Assembly: GCA_025361165.1 (NCBI GenBank)
Contig: JANYAU010000093.1
Location: 1 to 47,047 of the forward strand
Length of the DNA: 47,047 nt
Direction of reading: 5' to 3'
Origin: Betaproteobacteria bacterium
GTDB lineage: Bacteria; Pseudomonadota; Gammaproteobacteria; Burkholderiales; Thiobacteraceae
Shown here: positions 29,744 to 37,473 of the stretch, piece after piece
How positions within the stretch are numbered: position 1 is the stretch's first letter
Layout of the letters: every line of letters begins with the position of its first letter
Program-made: the position numbers and the translations under genes
Notes under the pieces: generated by a model
What the model was told of the DNA's origin: nothing
The model's input: only the letters and a program-made list of their open reading frames with translations
Databases searched by the model: none

Positions 29744-29823
29744 GGCTTTCCCAGTCTAGGCTTAAAGGGTCTAGCCGTGAAAAGCCATTTAACCTTGCCT
29801 CACCGTTAAGCACGCGGGAGGCA
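29744..29823 (+). promoter_or_regulatory. Candidate S6:S18-type autoregulatory leader of rpsF
   Basis: GGCTTT (29744-29749) can pair with AAAGCC (29781-29786). Within it CTAGGC and GGTCTAG-side bases (29756-29761 with 29769-29774) form a hairpin with one G-U pair, directly followed by an unpaired CCG (29775-29777). A CCG bulge flanked by a stem and a hairpin is the published description of the S6:S18 binding motif in rpsF leaders. A second hairpin, TGCCTC/GAGGCA (29796-29823), also holding CCG, precedes the ribosome site. Folding is by eye. Confidence 0.45.
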
Positions 29824-29842
29824 TTACCCAGAAGGAGAGTGC

Positions 29843-30238
29843 ATGCGTCATTATGAAATCTGTTTTATCGTCCATCCGGACCAGAGCGAGCAAGTGCCGG
29901 GCATGATCGAGCGTTATAAAGCGACGATCGCCACCCGTAGCGGCGTGATTCATCGCCTCGAAGATTGGGGCCGCCGCCAACTCGCATACCCTATCCAGAA
30001 AATCCACAAGGCGCATTACGTGCTCATGAATATCGAGTGCGATCAAGTCACTTTGGACGAGCTGGAGCATGCCTTCAAATTCAACGACGCTGTGTTGCGC
30101 CACCTCATCATTAAGATGGACGGCCCAATGACTGAGCCTTCGCCGATGATGCGCGAAGAGAAGCCGCGCGAAGAGAGGCCTCGGCCGGTAGTAACGGAGC
30201 GAGTTGTAACCGAGGAGGCGGCAGCTCCTGGAGCGTAA
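29843..30238 (+). CDS. rpsF: 30S ribosomal protein S6
   Basis: A 131-residue S6, which binds the central domain of 16S rRNA as a dimer with S18. [20 protein letters not shown], the [20 protein letters not shown] segment and HYVLMNIEC match the family. The C-terminal tail after residue 95 is Glu/Pro/Arg-rich and lacks fold character, as in many S6 proteins. AGAAGGAGA is well placed before the ATG. First gene of rpsF-priB-rpsR-rplI. The last codons encode EEAAAPGA and hold the GAGGAGG that may serve priB. Confidence 0.97.
   Translation: MRHYEICFIVHPDQSEQVPGMIERYKATIATRSGVIHRLEDWGRRQLAYPIQKIHKAHYVLMNIECDQVTLDELEHAFKFNDAVLRHLIIKMDGPMTEPSPMMREEKPREERPRPVVTERVVTEEAAAPGA
30213..30230 (+). promoter_or_regulatory. 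Ribosome site and CTG codon possibly starting priB
   Basis: AGGAGG (30213-30218) lies nine bases before CTG (30228-30230), which is in frame with the complete PriB domain. It is the only well-placed Shine-Dalgarno sequence for priB, and it sits inside the end of rpsF. No ATG, GTG or TTG exists in that frame between the upstream stop at 30207 and the TTG at 30276. Confidence 0.4.
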
Positions 30239-30542
30239 TACGGGGCCTTGCAACCGGACGCAATTATGCGGCCGCTTGGAGACCCGAGGCGCGTTGCGCT
30301 TCAGCCCGGCAGGCGTGGCCTTGGTGGAATTCACCATCGCCCACCGCTCGGAGCAGAAAGAAGCGAATGTGCTGCGCAAAGTGGACTATGTGTTGCACGC
30401 CATCGCGGCAGAGGAAATGGCGCAGAAAATCGCCCAGCTCCCCGCCAAGTGCACGGTGAAAGCTACCGGATTTTTGGCAAAAGCCAGCCGTACCGATTCA
30501 GCGTTGGTGTTGCATGTGCAAAATATCGAATTGATCGAATAG
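30228..30542 (+). CDS. priB: Primosomal replication protein PriB
   Basis: A single OB-fold protein of the PriB family, which binds single-stranded DNA and PriA during replication restart. Homology is clear from [20 protein letters not shown] through [16 protein letters not shown] to the C-terminal HVQNIELIE. The family normally starts at the residue before NR, but here that codon is TGC (30249), not a start. Options are CTG at 30228 (used here, 104 residues), TTG at 30276, which deletes strand 1, or a one-base insertion at 30251 after TTG 30248. The gene is certain; the start is not. It lies between rpsF and rpsR as usual. Confidence 0.75.
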   Translation: MERNTGPCNRTQLCGRLETRGALRFSPAGVALVEFTIAHRSEQKEANVLRKVDYVLHAIAAEEMAQKIAQLPAKCTVKATGFLAKASRTDSALVLHVQNIELIE

Positions 30543-30551
30543 AGGTGAACC

Positions 30552-30779
30552 ATGTCACGTCAAATGTTTAAACGTAGAAGGTATTGCCGCTTTACCGCGG
30601 AAGGTATCAAACAAGTGGACTACAAAGATGTGAGTCTGCTGAAGGATTTCATCAACGAAAATGGCCGGATTATTCCGGCGCGGATTACCGGCACCAAGGC
30701 GCGTTTTCAACGCCAGCTGTCGGTAGCGGTGAAACGCGCGCGCTTCTTGGCGCTGATGCACTACACCGATCTGCACTAA
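30552..30779 (+). CDS. rpsR: 30S ribosomal protein S18
   Basis: A 75-residue S18. The N-terminal FKRRRYCRF, the [18 protein letters not shown] core and [27 protein letters not shown] are characteristic. It pairs with S6 on the 30S platform. Length is normal. AGAGGTG lies upstream of the ATG, nine bases after the priB stop. Confidence 0.98.
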   Translation: MSRQMFKRRRYCRFTAEGIKQVDYKDVSLLKDFINENGRIIPARITGTKARFQRQLSVAVKRARFLALMHYTDLH

Positions 30780-30789
30780 GGGGCGCGCG

Positions 30790-31239
30790 ATGCAAATTAT
30801 TCTCATGGAAAAAGTCGCCAATCTCGGCCAGCTTGGCGATGTGGTGAAAGTGAAAGATGGCTATGCGCGCAATTTCCTGATTCCTCAGGGCAAAGCGCGG
30901 CGTGCCACGGAAACCAACTTGCAAGCCTTCGAGGCGCGCCGCGCCGAGTTGGAAAAGCAGCAAGCCGAGCATTTGGTGCAAGCCCAAGCGCGCGCCGAGA
31001 AGTTGGAAGGCTTCATGCTGCAGATCACGCAGAAGGCGGGTCCGGACGGCAAACTGTTCGGCTCCGTGACCAACGTCGATATTGTCGAGGCGCTCAAGGG
31101 CCAAGGCTATGAAGTGACTAAAGCCGAAGTGCGCATGCCGCTTGGTCCGCTTAAGCAGATCGGCGATTATCCGATCACTTTAGCGTTCCATACCGACGTC
31201 ACCGCGGCCATTACTGTCTCGGTACTGGGCACAGCGTAA
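30790..31239 (+). CDS. rplI: 50S ribosomal protein L9
   Basis: A 149-residue L9, with its N-terminal domain [36 protein letters not shown], a long connecting helix (about 40-75) and the C-terminal rRNA-binding domain including [17 protein letters not shown]9 stabilises the L1 stalk base and helps limit frameshifting. Last gene of the operon; a strong terminator follows. Confidence 0.98.
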   Translation: MQIILMEKVANLGQLGDVVKVKDGYARNFLIPQGKARRATETNLQAFEARRAELEKQQAEHLVQAQARAEKLEGFMLQITQKAGPDGKLFGSVTNVDIVEALKGQGYEVTKAEVRMPLGPLKQIGDYPITLAFHTDVTAAITVSVLGTA

Positions 31240-31260
31240 TAGTGCGGTTGTTTTGCATGA

Positions 31261-31290
31261 AAAGGGCCGCTTAGCGGCCCTTTTCGTTTG
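31261..31290 (+). terminator. Intrinsic terminator of the rpsF operon
   Basis: AAAAGGGCCGC (31261-31271), loop TTA, GCGGCCCTTTT (31275-31285): an 11-pair perfect stem followed by CGTTT. Classical form. Confidence 0.9.
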
Positions 31291-31354
31291 TCCGGCCAGC
31301 GACTTATAGTAAGCGGCTATTCTGTGCTAACCTGCTTTTTTCCGGCGGTGCTCC

Positions 31355-32725
31355 ATGGGCGATAATCAACTTGACGCGATCAAACTTCCCCCGCATTCGG
31401 TGGAAGCCGAACAATCGGTACTGGGCGGGCTGCTGCTCGAAAACCACGCGTGGGAGCGCATCGCCGATCTCATCACCGAACAAGATTTCTACCGCCACGA
31501 TCATCGCCTGATTTACCGTCATATCACCCGGCTACTCGATGCGAGTAAACCGGCGGATGTGGTGACGGTGTCGGAATCGCTCGAATCCAGCAAAGAATTG
31601 ACTACCGTTGGCGGGCTTGCTTATCTCGGCGCGCTGGCGCAAAACACACCGAGCGCCGCCAACATCCGGCGCTATGCCGAGATCGTGCGCGACCGCGCCA
31701 TTCTGCGCGGCTTGGTGGAAGTCGGTACGAGTATCGCCGATTCCGCCTATAGCCCGATGGGCCGTTCGGCCAGCGAATTGCTTGACCAAGCCGAAGGCAA
31801 AATATTCGAGATCGCCGAGGCCGGTTCGCGCGGCAAGCAAGGCTTCATGGAATTGCAGCCGCTGTTGACGCAAGTGGTGGAACGCATCGACATGTTGTTT
31901 CAGCGCGACAATCCGAGCGATATTACGGGCATCCCCACCGGCTTCACCGACTTGGACCAAAAAACGTCCGGCTTGCAGCCGGGCGATCTGGTGATCGTCG
32001 CTGGTCGTCCGTCGATGGGTAAGACCGCTTTCTCGCTCAACATCGCCGAGCATGTGGCGCTGGAATCGGGCCTGCCGGTTGCGGTGTTCAGTATGGAGAT
32101 GGCCGGCACACAGCTCGTGATGCGGCTGATGGGTTCGGTGGGTAAGCTCGATCAGCATAAAGTACGTACCGGCCGCTTGCAGGACGACGATTGGCAGCGC
32201 TTAACCTATGCGGTAGGTAAGCTCAATGATGCGCCTTTATATATCGACGAATCGGCGGCTTTAACTGCGCTGGAACTGCGCGCAAGGGCGCGGCGTTTAC
32301 ACCGCCAATGCGGCAAGCTGGGCTTGATCGTGATCGACTATATCCAACTTATGTCCGCCACCCGCCAAGGTGAAAACCGCGCCACCGAAATCTCGGAAAT
32401 TTCGCGCTCCTTGAAGGCGCTGGCGAAAGAGCTCGATGTGCCGGTGATTGCACTCTCGCAGTTGAATCGCAGCCTGGAGCAACGCCCTAACAAACGGCCG
32501 GTGATGTCCGATCTACGCGAATCGGGCGCTATCGAACAAGACGCGGATTTGATCCTGTTCATTTACCGCGACGAAGTGTACAACCCGGAAACGCCGGAAA
32601 AAGGCATATCCGAAATCATCATTGGCAAGCAGCGTAACGGTCCCATCGGCACCGTGCGCTTGGCCTTCCTCGGCGAATACACGCGCTTTGAAAATCTGGC
32701 GCATGGAAGCTATCAAGATCATTAG
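31355..32725 (+). CDS. dnaB: Replicative DNA helicase DnaB
   Basis: A 456-residue hexameric helicase that unwinds DNA at the fork. The N-terminal domain begins at KLPPHSVEAEQSVLGGLLLE. The RecA-like domain has Walker A AGRPSMGKTAFSLN, Walker B LIVIDYIQLMS, SQLNRSLEQRPNKRP, DLRESGAIEQDADLILF and the arginine-finger region KQRNGPIGTV. No intein is present. The ribosome site is weak. It follows the rplI terminator, so it needs its own promoter; TATAGT at 31306-31311 is a poor candidate. Confidence 0.98.
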   Translation: MGDNQLDAIKLPPHSVEAEQSVLGGLLLENHAWERIADLITEQDFYRHDHRLIYRHITRLLDASKPADVVTVSESLESSKELTTVGGLAYLGALAQNTPSAANIRRYAEIVRDRAILRGLVEVGTSIADSAYSPMGRSASELLDQAEGKIFEIAEAGSRGKQGFMELQPLLTQVVERIDMLFQRDNPSDITGIPTGFTDLDQKTSGLQPGDLVIVAGRPSMGKTAFSLNIAEHVALESGLPVAVFSMEMAGTQLVMRLMGSVGKLDQHKVRTGRLQDDDWQRLTYAVGKLNDAPLYIDESAALTALELRARARRLHRQCGKLGLIVIDYIQLMSATRQGENRATEISEISRSLKALAKELDVPVIALSQLNRSLEQRPNKRPVMSDLRESGAIEQDADLILFIYRDEVYNPETPEKGISEIIIGKQRNGPIGTVRLAFLGEYTRFENLAHGSYQDH

Positions 32726-32760
32726 CCATAACCAGCAGAGGTCGTGGTAAAAAGCACAAT

Positions 32761-33828
32761 ATGACTCGCCCGATCCAGGCTATCGTTCATCCGTCCGCTC
32801 TCGTTAATAATCTGCTCGTCGCGCGCCAAGCCGCGCCCACCGCCAAAATTCTCGCGGTAGTCAAAGCCAACGGTTATGGCCATGGTCTACTACGGGTAGC
32901 GAAAGCCTTGGAGGAATGCGATGGCTTCGCCGTGCTCTCGCTGGAAGAAGCGGTGCGATTACGCGAGGCCGGTTTTGCGCAAACGATCTTGTTGTTGGAA
33001 GGGGTGTTCGAGGAAGTAGAACTGGCGGTGGTCGCGGAGCATCAGCTCAGCGTAGTCATCCATACCCAAGAACAAATAGAATGGCTGAAACGCGCGTGGT
33101 CGCCGGTGCGGATCGACGTTTTTCTCAAACTGAATACCGGCATGAACCGGCTGGGTTTCTCACCGGAGGCTTTTCCGCAAGCGCTGGCGGCGCTCCAAAC
33201 CTGTCCGGTGCTGGGCCGGATCACGCTCATGACACACTTTGCCTGCGCTGATGAAGCGGCGGGTGTGAGCGAACAGTGCGCACGATTTAATGCATTAACA
33301 CAAGCGCTGGCTTTGCCGACGTGCCTGGCCAACTCCGCCGCCTTGCTGCGCAATCCGGAGACGCATGGTACTTGGGTGCGGCCTGGTATCATGCTCTATG
33401 GCGCTTCGCCCTTCGCTGAGCAGCGTGCGGCGGATTTGGGACTCGAACCCGCGATGAGTTTGGTGTCGAAAGTGATCGCCGTGCAACGCGTAAAGGCCGG
33501 GGCGCGCGTGGGTTACGCTGGCGCCTACACGGCGGAAAGCGATAAGCGCATCGGCGTGGTTGCCTGCGGCTATGCCGATGGTTATCCACGTCATGCGGGT
33601 AGCGGCACGCCGATTTTGGTCGATGGCGTGCGTACCCAAACCCTGGGCCGGGTGTCGATGGATATGCTGTACGCCGATCTTACGCAATTGCCCAATGCGG
33701 GTATCGGTAGTCCGGTCACGCTCTGGGGCGAGAATTTACCCGTTGAGGAAGTGGCGCGCGCCGCAGGCACCATCAGCTATGAATTGTTATGCGCGCGCGC
33801 GGAACGCGTACCATTCGTCGAAGCTTAG
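32761..33828 (+). CDS. alr: Alanine racemase
   Basis: A 355-residue PLP enzyme making D-alanine for peptidoglycan. The PLP lysine is K35 in AVVKANGYGHG. KLNTGMNRLGF, the RPGIMLYGASP phosphate-binding segment, VGYAGAYTA with the catalytic tyrosine region (about 250-257), and GYADGYPR followed by GRVSMDML are seen. Length is typical. It follows dnaB after 35 bases, a common betaproteobacterial order. Confidence 0.97.
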   Translation: MTRPIQAIVHPSALVNNLLVARQAAPTAKILAVVKANGYGHGLLRVAKALEECDGFAVLSLEEAVRLREAGFAQTILLLEGVFEEVELAVVAEHQLSVVIHTQEQIEWLKRAWSPVRIDVFLKLNTGMNRLGFSPEAFPQALAALQTCPVLGRITLMTHFACADEAAGVSEQCARFNALTQALALPTCLANSAALLRNPETHGTWVRPGIMLYGASPFAEQRAADLGLEPAMSLVSKVIAVQRVKAGARVGYAGAYTAESDKRIGVVACGYADGYPRHAGSGTPILVDGVRTQTLGRVSMDMLYADLTQLPNAGIGSPVTLWGENLPVEEVARAAGTISYELLCARAERVPFVEA

Positions 33829-33904
33829 CTACTCTTGCGTTACAGTGGTTTGCGCTTCTTGCGCGCCCTGATATTGTTTAACGAATGCTTTCTTAAGGTT
33901 GCTC

Positions 33905-35266
33905 ATGGCGAAAGCCAAATCCATTTATACCTGCACCGAATGTGGCGGCCAAAGCTTGAAGTGGCAGGGCCAATGCCCGCATTGCAACGCTTGGAATACG
34001 CTGCTGGAAACCATTTCCGAGGCAACGTCCAGCGGCGTCGGCAATCGCTATAGCGCGCTGGCCGCGGACGGCAAGCTGCAAACCCTGGCCGAGGTGGAGG
34101 CGTTAGAAGTACCGCGTGCGCCGACCGGCGTGGCGGAGTTGGATCGGGTGCTGGGCGGCGGTTTGGTGGAAGGCGCGGTGGTGCTGATCGGCGGCGACCC
34201 CGGCATCGGCAAATCGACGCTGTTGTTGCAAGCGCTGGCGCATATGAGCACGTCGCAAAAAGTGCTGTATGTGAGCGGCGAAGAATCGCCGCAGCAGATC
34301 GCATTGCGCGCCAAGCGGCTTGCTCTCAATGCCAGCGCGGTGGGCTTGCTGGCCGAAATAAATTTGGAAAAGATCATCTCCCTGCTCAAACGCGAGCAGC
34401 CCAAAGTGGCGGTGATCGATTCGATTCAAACCGTGTATTCCGAAGCGCTGCAATCCGCGCCGGGTAGCGTGGCGCAAGTGCGCGAGTGTGCGGCGCAGTT
34501 GACGCGCTACGCCAAGCAGGCCGGTACCTCGATGATTTTCGTCGGCCACGTCACCAAGGAAGGCGCGCTCGCCGGGCCGCGCGTGCTGGAACATATGGTG
34601 GATACGGTGCTGTACTTCGAGGGCGAGACCAGTTCCAGTTTTCGCTTGGTACGTGCGTTTAAAAATCGCTTCGGTGCGGTGAACGAACTGGGTGTGTTCG
34701 CTATGACCGAAAAAGGACTGCGCGAAGTGAGCAACCCCTCGGCCTTGTTTCTGTCACATCACGTGCAAGAAGTGCCGGGCTCTTGCGTCATGGTGACGCA
34801 AGAGGGTACACGGCCCTTGCTGGTAGAAATCCAAGCGCTGGTAGACGAAGCCCACGCGCCCAATCCACGCCGGCTGAGCGTGGGTTTGGAGCAAAATCGT
34901 TTGGCGATGCTGCTGGCGGTGCTGCACCGGCATGCGGGCATTGCTTGTTTCGACCAGGATGTGTTCGTGAACGCCGTGGGCGGGGTGCGTATCACCGAGC
35001 CGGCGGCGGATTTGGCGGTGCTGCTGGCGATCGTGTCCTCACTCAAAAATAAACCGCTGCCCGAAAAAATGGTGGTGTTTGGCGAGATCGGTCTGGCGGG
35101 CGAGGTGCGGCCAGTGCAGCGTGGCCAGGAGCGCTTGAAAGAAGCGGCTAAACTTGGCTTCACACGTGCCGTTATTCCAAAAGCAAATAAGCCCAAGCAG
35201 ACGATCGCAGGCATGGAGATCGTTGCAGTGGGGCGCCTGGAAGAAGCGGTTGCGAATTTTCGGTAA
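33905..35266 (+). CDS. radA: DNA repair protein RadA
   Basis: A 453-residue RecA-related helicase that extends branches during recombination. An N-terminal zinc finger (CTECGG and CPHCNAW), Walker A GGDPGIGKSTLLLQ, the RadA-specific KNRFGAVNELGVF, and a C-terminal Lon-like domain (from about 290) with VFGEIGLAGEVRPV. Start at ATG 33905 (MAKAKSIYTC) with AAGG upstream; the ORF-track TTG is two codons earlier. Length matches E. coli RadA. Confidence 0.97.
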   Translation: MAKAKSIYTCTECGGQSLKWQGQCPHCNAWNTLLETISEATSSGVGNRYSALAADGKLQTLAEVEALEVPRAPTGVAELDRVLGGGLVEGAVVLIGGDPGIGKSTLLLQALAHMSTSQKVLYVSGEESPQQIALRAKRLALNASAVGLLAEINLEKIISLLKREQPKVAVIDSIQTVYSEALQSAPGSVAQVRECAAQLTRYAKQAGTSMIFVGHVTKEGALAGPRVLEHMVDTVLYFEGETSSSFRLVRAFKNRFGAVNELGVFAMTEKGLREVSNPSALFLSHHVQEVPGSCVMVTQEGTRPLLVEIQALVDEAHAPNPRRLSVGLEQNRLAMLLAVLHRHAGIACFDQDVFVNAVGGVRITEPAADLAVLLAIVSSLKNKPLPEKMVVFGEIGLAGEVRPVQRGQERLKEAAKLGFTRAVIPKANKPKQTIAGMEIVAVGRLEEAVANFR

Positions 35267-35412
35267 ATCTTCTACAATGACAACGTAATTTTCCATATAT
35301 TTCATATTGCGGAAAATCACAAGATAACAAATGATTAACTGTTAAAACGCGGTTTTCCTCATGCACACTGGGGAGAGGAAGCCCCGCATTATTATCAAGG
35401 TGGTAAAGGAAC
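35267..35412. other. AT-rich spacer with hairpins before the signalling island
   Basis: 146 bases, clearly more AT-rich than neighbours. TTTTCC/GGAAAA can pair over an AT loop right after radA. TTAACTGTTAA at 35335-35345 is a perfect palindrome with one central base. GCGG and TTCCTC before the PP2C gene can pair with GAGGAA and CCGC. No clear promoter hexamers. Confidence 0.35.
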
Positions 35413-36222
35413 GTGGAGGCCACTCAAACCATCGCGCCTGAATGGCGCCCGATTCCGCCGCGTGCGACGCAGCTTGCTTATGCTGCGCGCAGCGATACTG
35501 GTCGCGTGCGCAGCAGTAATGAGGATAGTCTAGAATTCGACCTAGAAACGGGGCTGATGGTGCTGGCGGACGGCATGGGCGGTTGCAATGGCGGCGAAAT
35601 CGCGAGCGCGATGGCGATCAATATTGTTTCGGGCGAGTTTCGACAATTACCTTTAACGTTGCCATCAGACGAAGTGGCGTCAGCCGGTCTGAGTAGTGCG
35701 GCGATGCGCTTGTGTACCGCGATTGCCAAGGCTAATCGCGAGATATATCAGCATGGGCTCATGCAGCCGCAACTTTCCGGCATGGGCACGACACTGGTTG
35801 CAGCCTTGTTTTTAGGCGCGCGCGTGACGATTGCCAGCATCGGCGATTCGCGGGTGTATCGCTTGCGGCAGGGGCACTTCGAGCAACTCACGGTGGATCA
35901 CACTGTGGTGCAAGAGCAAGTTGAGTATGGATTGATTACGCCGGAACAGGCCCGGCTCGCTGGCAGCCGCGGGTTGATCACCCGGGCACTGGGCGTGGAA
36001 GCGGGTGTGGAAGTCGATGTGCAAGAGCAGCCGATACTGCCCGGCGATGTGTTTTTGCTATGCTCCGACGGCTTGTTCGATATGTTGGACGACACGGAAA
36101 TTCAGTTCGTGATTGACCATGCCGGCGGCGACTTGGAAACTGCGGCGGAGCACCTGATTGATGCCGCTAACCACAAAGGCGGTTACGATAATATTTCGGT
36201 GATTTTGGCGCGGGCAGCGTAG
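35413..36222 (+). CDS. PP2C-family Ser/Thr protein phosphatase (first copy)
   Basis: A 269-residue PPM/PP2C phosphatase of the bacterial Stp1/PppA type, which removes phosphate from Ser/Thr residues with two metal ions. Motifs in order: RSSNEDSLEF, the metal-binding VLADGMGG, GMGTTLVAALF, GDSRVYRLR, LLCSDGLFDMLDD and GGYDNISVIL. All metal-binding aspartates are in place. No signal peptide or membrane segment. The start is GTG at 35413 with AAAGGA before it. An FHA gene follows after 38 bases, and a second PP2C-FHA pair lies at 39333-40857. Confidence 0.93.
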   Translation: MEATQTIAPEWRPIPPRATQLAYAARSDTGRVRSSNEDSLEFDLETGLMVLADGMGGCNGGEIASAMAINIVSGEFRQLPLTLPSDEVASAGLSSAAMRLCTAIAKANREIYQHGLMQPQLSGMGTTLVAALFLGARVTIASIGDSRVYRLRQGHFEQLTVDHTVVQEQVEYGLITPEQARLAGSRGLITRALGVEAGVEVDVQEQPILPGDVFLLCSDGLFDMLDDTEIQFVIDHAGGDLETAAEHLIDAANHKGGYDNISVILARAA

Positions 36223-36260
36223 GCTGCGCTTCCGCCACCCTATCTGGCGACGGAAGTGAT

Positions 36261-37016
36261 ATGTCTAAACTGATTATTTACGACCAGGACGGTGCCGCGG
36301 TGCGAGAGCAGCAACTCGATCGCGAGCGCGTCAAGATCGGCCGTCGCGCCGATAGCGACATCCCGCTCGAACATATATCCGTGAGCGGCGAACATGCGCT
36401 CATTACCACCATCCGCAATGACTCTTTTCTGCAAGATCTCGGCAGTACCAATGGCGTGCGCGTGAATGGCAAACTGGTCAAGAACCATCACTTGCAGAAT
36501 GGCGACGAGATCAATATCGCCATCTTTAATCTTAAATATGTGTTCGAACCTTGGGTGATGCCGGAGAGTTCCTGGCCCGACACCGTGACCAACACCCTCA
36601 AGCAATCGGTGATGGCCGCCGCAGGCGCCAATGCGACGCTGCTAGAAATGGGCGTGGATGATAACTTTGATCTGACCCGCGAAATGACCGGCAACCGGAT
36701 GTTCGATAGTCCTGCCGTAGGCAAGGAAGCGACTGCGGTAGCAGAAAGATCGCGGCCCGGCATGCTACGTTTGATGGGCGGGGGGGCGGGAGCGGGTAAG
36801 CAATTGGAGCTGACCAAGCCGGTACTCACATTGGGTAAGCCAGGCATTCAAACTGCGGTGATTGGGAAAAAATCGGCGGGGTACTTTTTGACTTATGTCG
36901 AAGGGGTGAGTTATCCCTTAGTCAATGGTGTCGAAGTTGGCGCGACGCCGTATCCTCTGCAAGATCACGACATTGTCGAGGTGGCGGGGACCCGCCTGGA
37001 GTTTTTTTATAAGTGA
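36261..37016 (+). CDS. FHA-domain protein (first copy)
   Basis: A 251-residue cytoplasmic protein. An N-terminal FHA domain (about 5-95) has the phosphothreonine-binding residues in KIGRRADSDIPL, SVSGEHALI and QDLGSTNGVRVNG. Residues of about 170-251 look like a second, degenerate FHA-type fold, with LTLGKPGIQTAVIGK, GYFLTYVEG, PLVNGVEVG and LQDHDIVEVAGTRLEFFYK. The middle is variable. FHA domains read phosphothreonines made by kinases such as the one at 37474-39036. Co-transcribed with the PP2C gene upstream. Confidence 0.9.
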   Translation: MSKLIIYDQDGAAVREQQLDRERVKIGRRADSDIPLEHISVSGEHALITTIRNDSFLQDLGSTNGVRVNGKLVKNHHLQNGDEINIAIFNLKYVFEPWVMPESSWPDTVTNTLKQSVMAAAGANATLLEMGVDDNFDLTREMTGNRMFDSPAVGKEATAVAERSRPGMLRLMGGGAGAGKQLELTKPVLTLGKPGIQTAVIGKKSAGYFLTYVEGVSYPLVNGVEVGATPYPLQDHDIVEVAGTRLEFFYK

Positions 37017-37042
37017 GCAGTGAGCGGTAAACTAAGCGCCGC

Positions 37043-37462
37043 TTATGGCTTGACCTTGCCGCGCGAGGCCAATTCTGCGCGCACGCCATTATATATTGGC
37101 CCCCACACCGGATGGCCGATTTCAGTAGCTTCTAATTTAAAGCCCGGATCAATTTCGAACGCACGGCGGAATTCGTCGCGGCATTGCTTTTCTTGATTCG
37201 ACGAGCAGTAAATGAAGGCAAGGTATTTGTGGGCCGCAACTTGGTCGGAATTGAACGTGAGCCCCAGATGAAGCGCCTCTTGTAGACTTTTCTGGGCCGT
37301 GCTCAAGTTACCATCCTCATATTGCCGAATGCCGGTATTCAGGGTTTGCTCGGCCTTGCGCGGCGCAAGTTTGTCGATGCCGATCTCGCGCGCAGTTTGC
37401 GAGGCACAGCCAGTGACGAGTAATACAGCGGCGGCCACTATCAGCCAGCGGAACAGTTTCAT
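37043..37462 (-). CDS. TssQ-like TPR lipoprotein
   Basis: A 139-residue lipoprotein. The signal peptide MKLFRWLIVAAAVLLVTGCA gives a lipidated cysteine at residue 19. The mature part is a short TPR-like helical domain with RQYEDGNLSTAQKSLQEAL, KYLAFIYCSSNQEKQCRDEF and FEIDPGFKLEATEIGHPVWG. This last run resembles the TssQ family of type VI secretion-associated lipoproteins, recognised from memory only. Start at ATG 37462 with GAGAG upstream; the ORF-track start (37477) overlaps the kinase stop. It follows the kinase by 11 bases, so the two form an operon. No T6SS structural gene is in the window. Confidence 0.75.
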   Translation of the reverse strand: MKLFRWLIVAAAVLLVTGCASQTAREIGIDKLAPRKAEQTLNTGIRQYEDGNLSTAQKSLQEALHLGLTFNSDQVAAHKYLAFIYCSSNQEKQCRDEFRRAFEIDPGFKLEATEIGHPVWGPIYNGVRAELASRGKVKP

Positions 37463-37473
37463 GGTTTGCTCTC

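Noticed and set aside
37014-37045. GTGAGCA-GTGAGCG tandem and TAAGCG-C-CGCTTA palindrome between the first FHA gene and the TssQ-like gene
   Set aside because: It resembles the other gene-border repeats and again includes both stop codons, but at two units and six-base arms it is too short to separate from chance.
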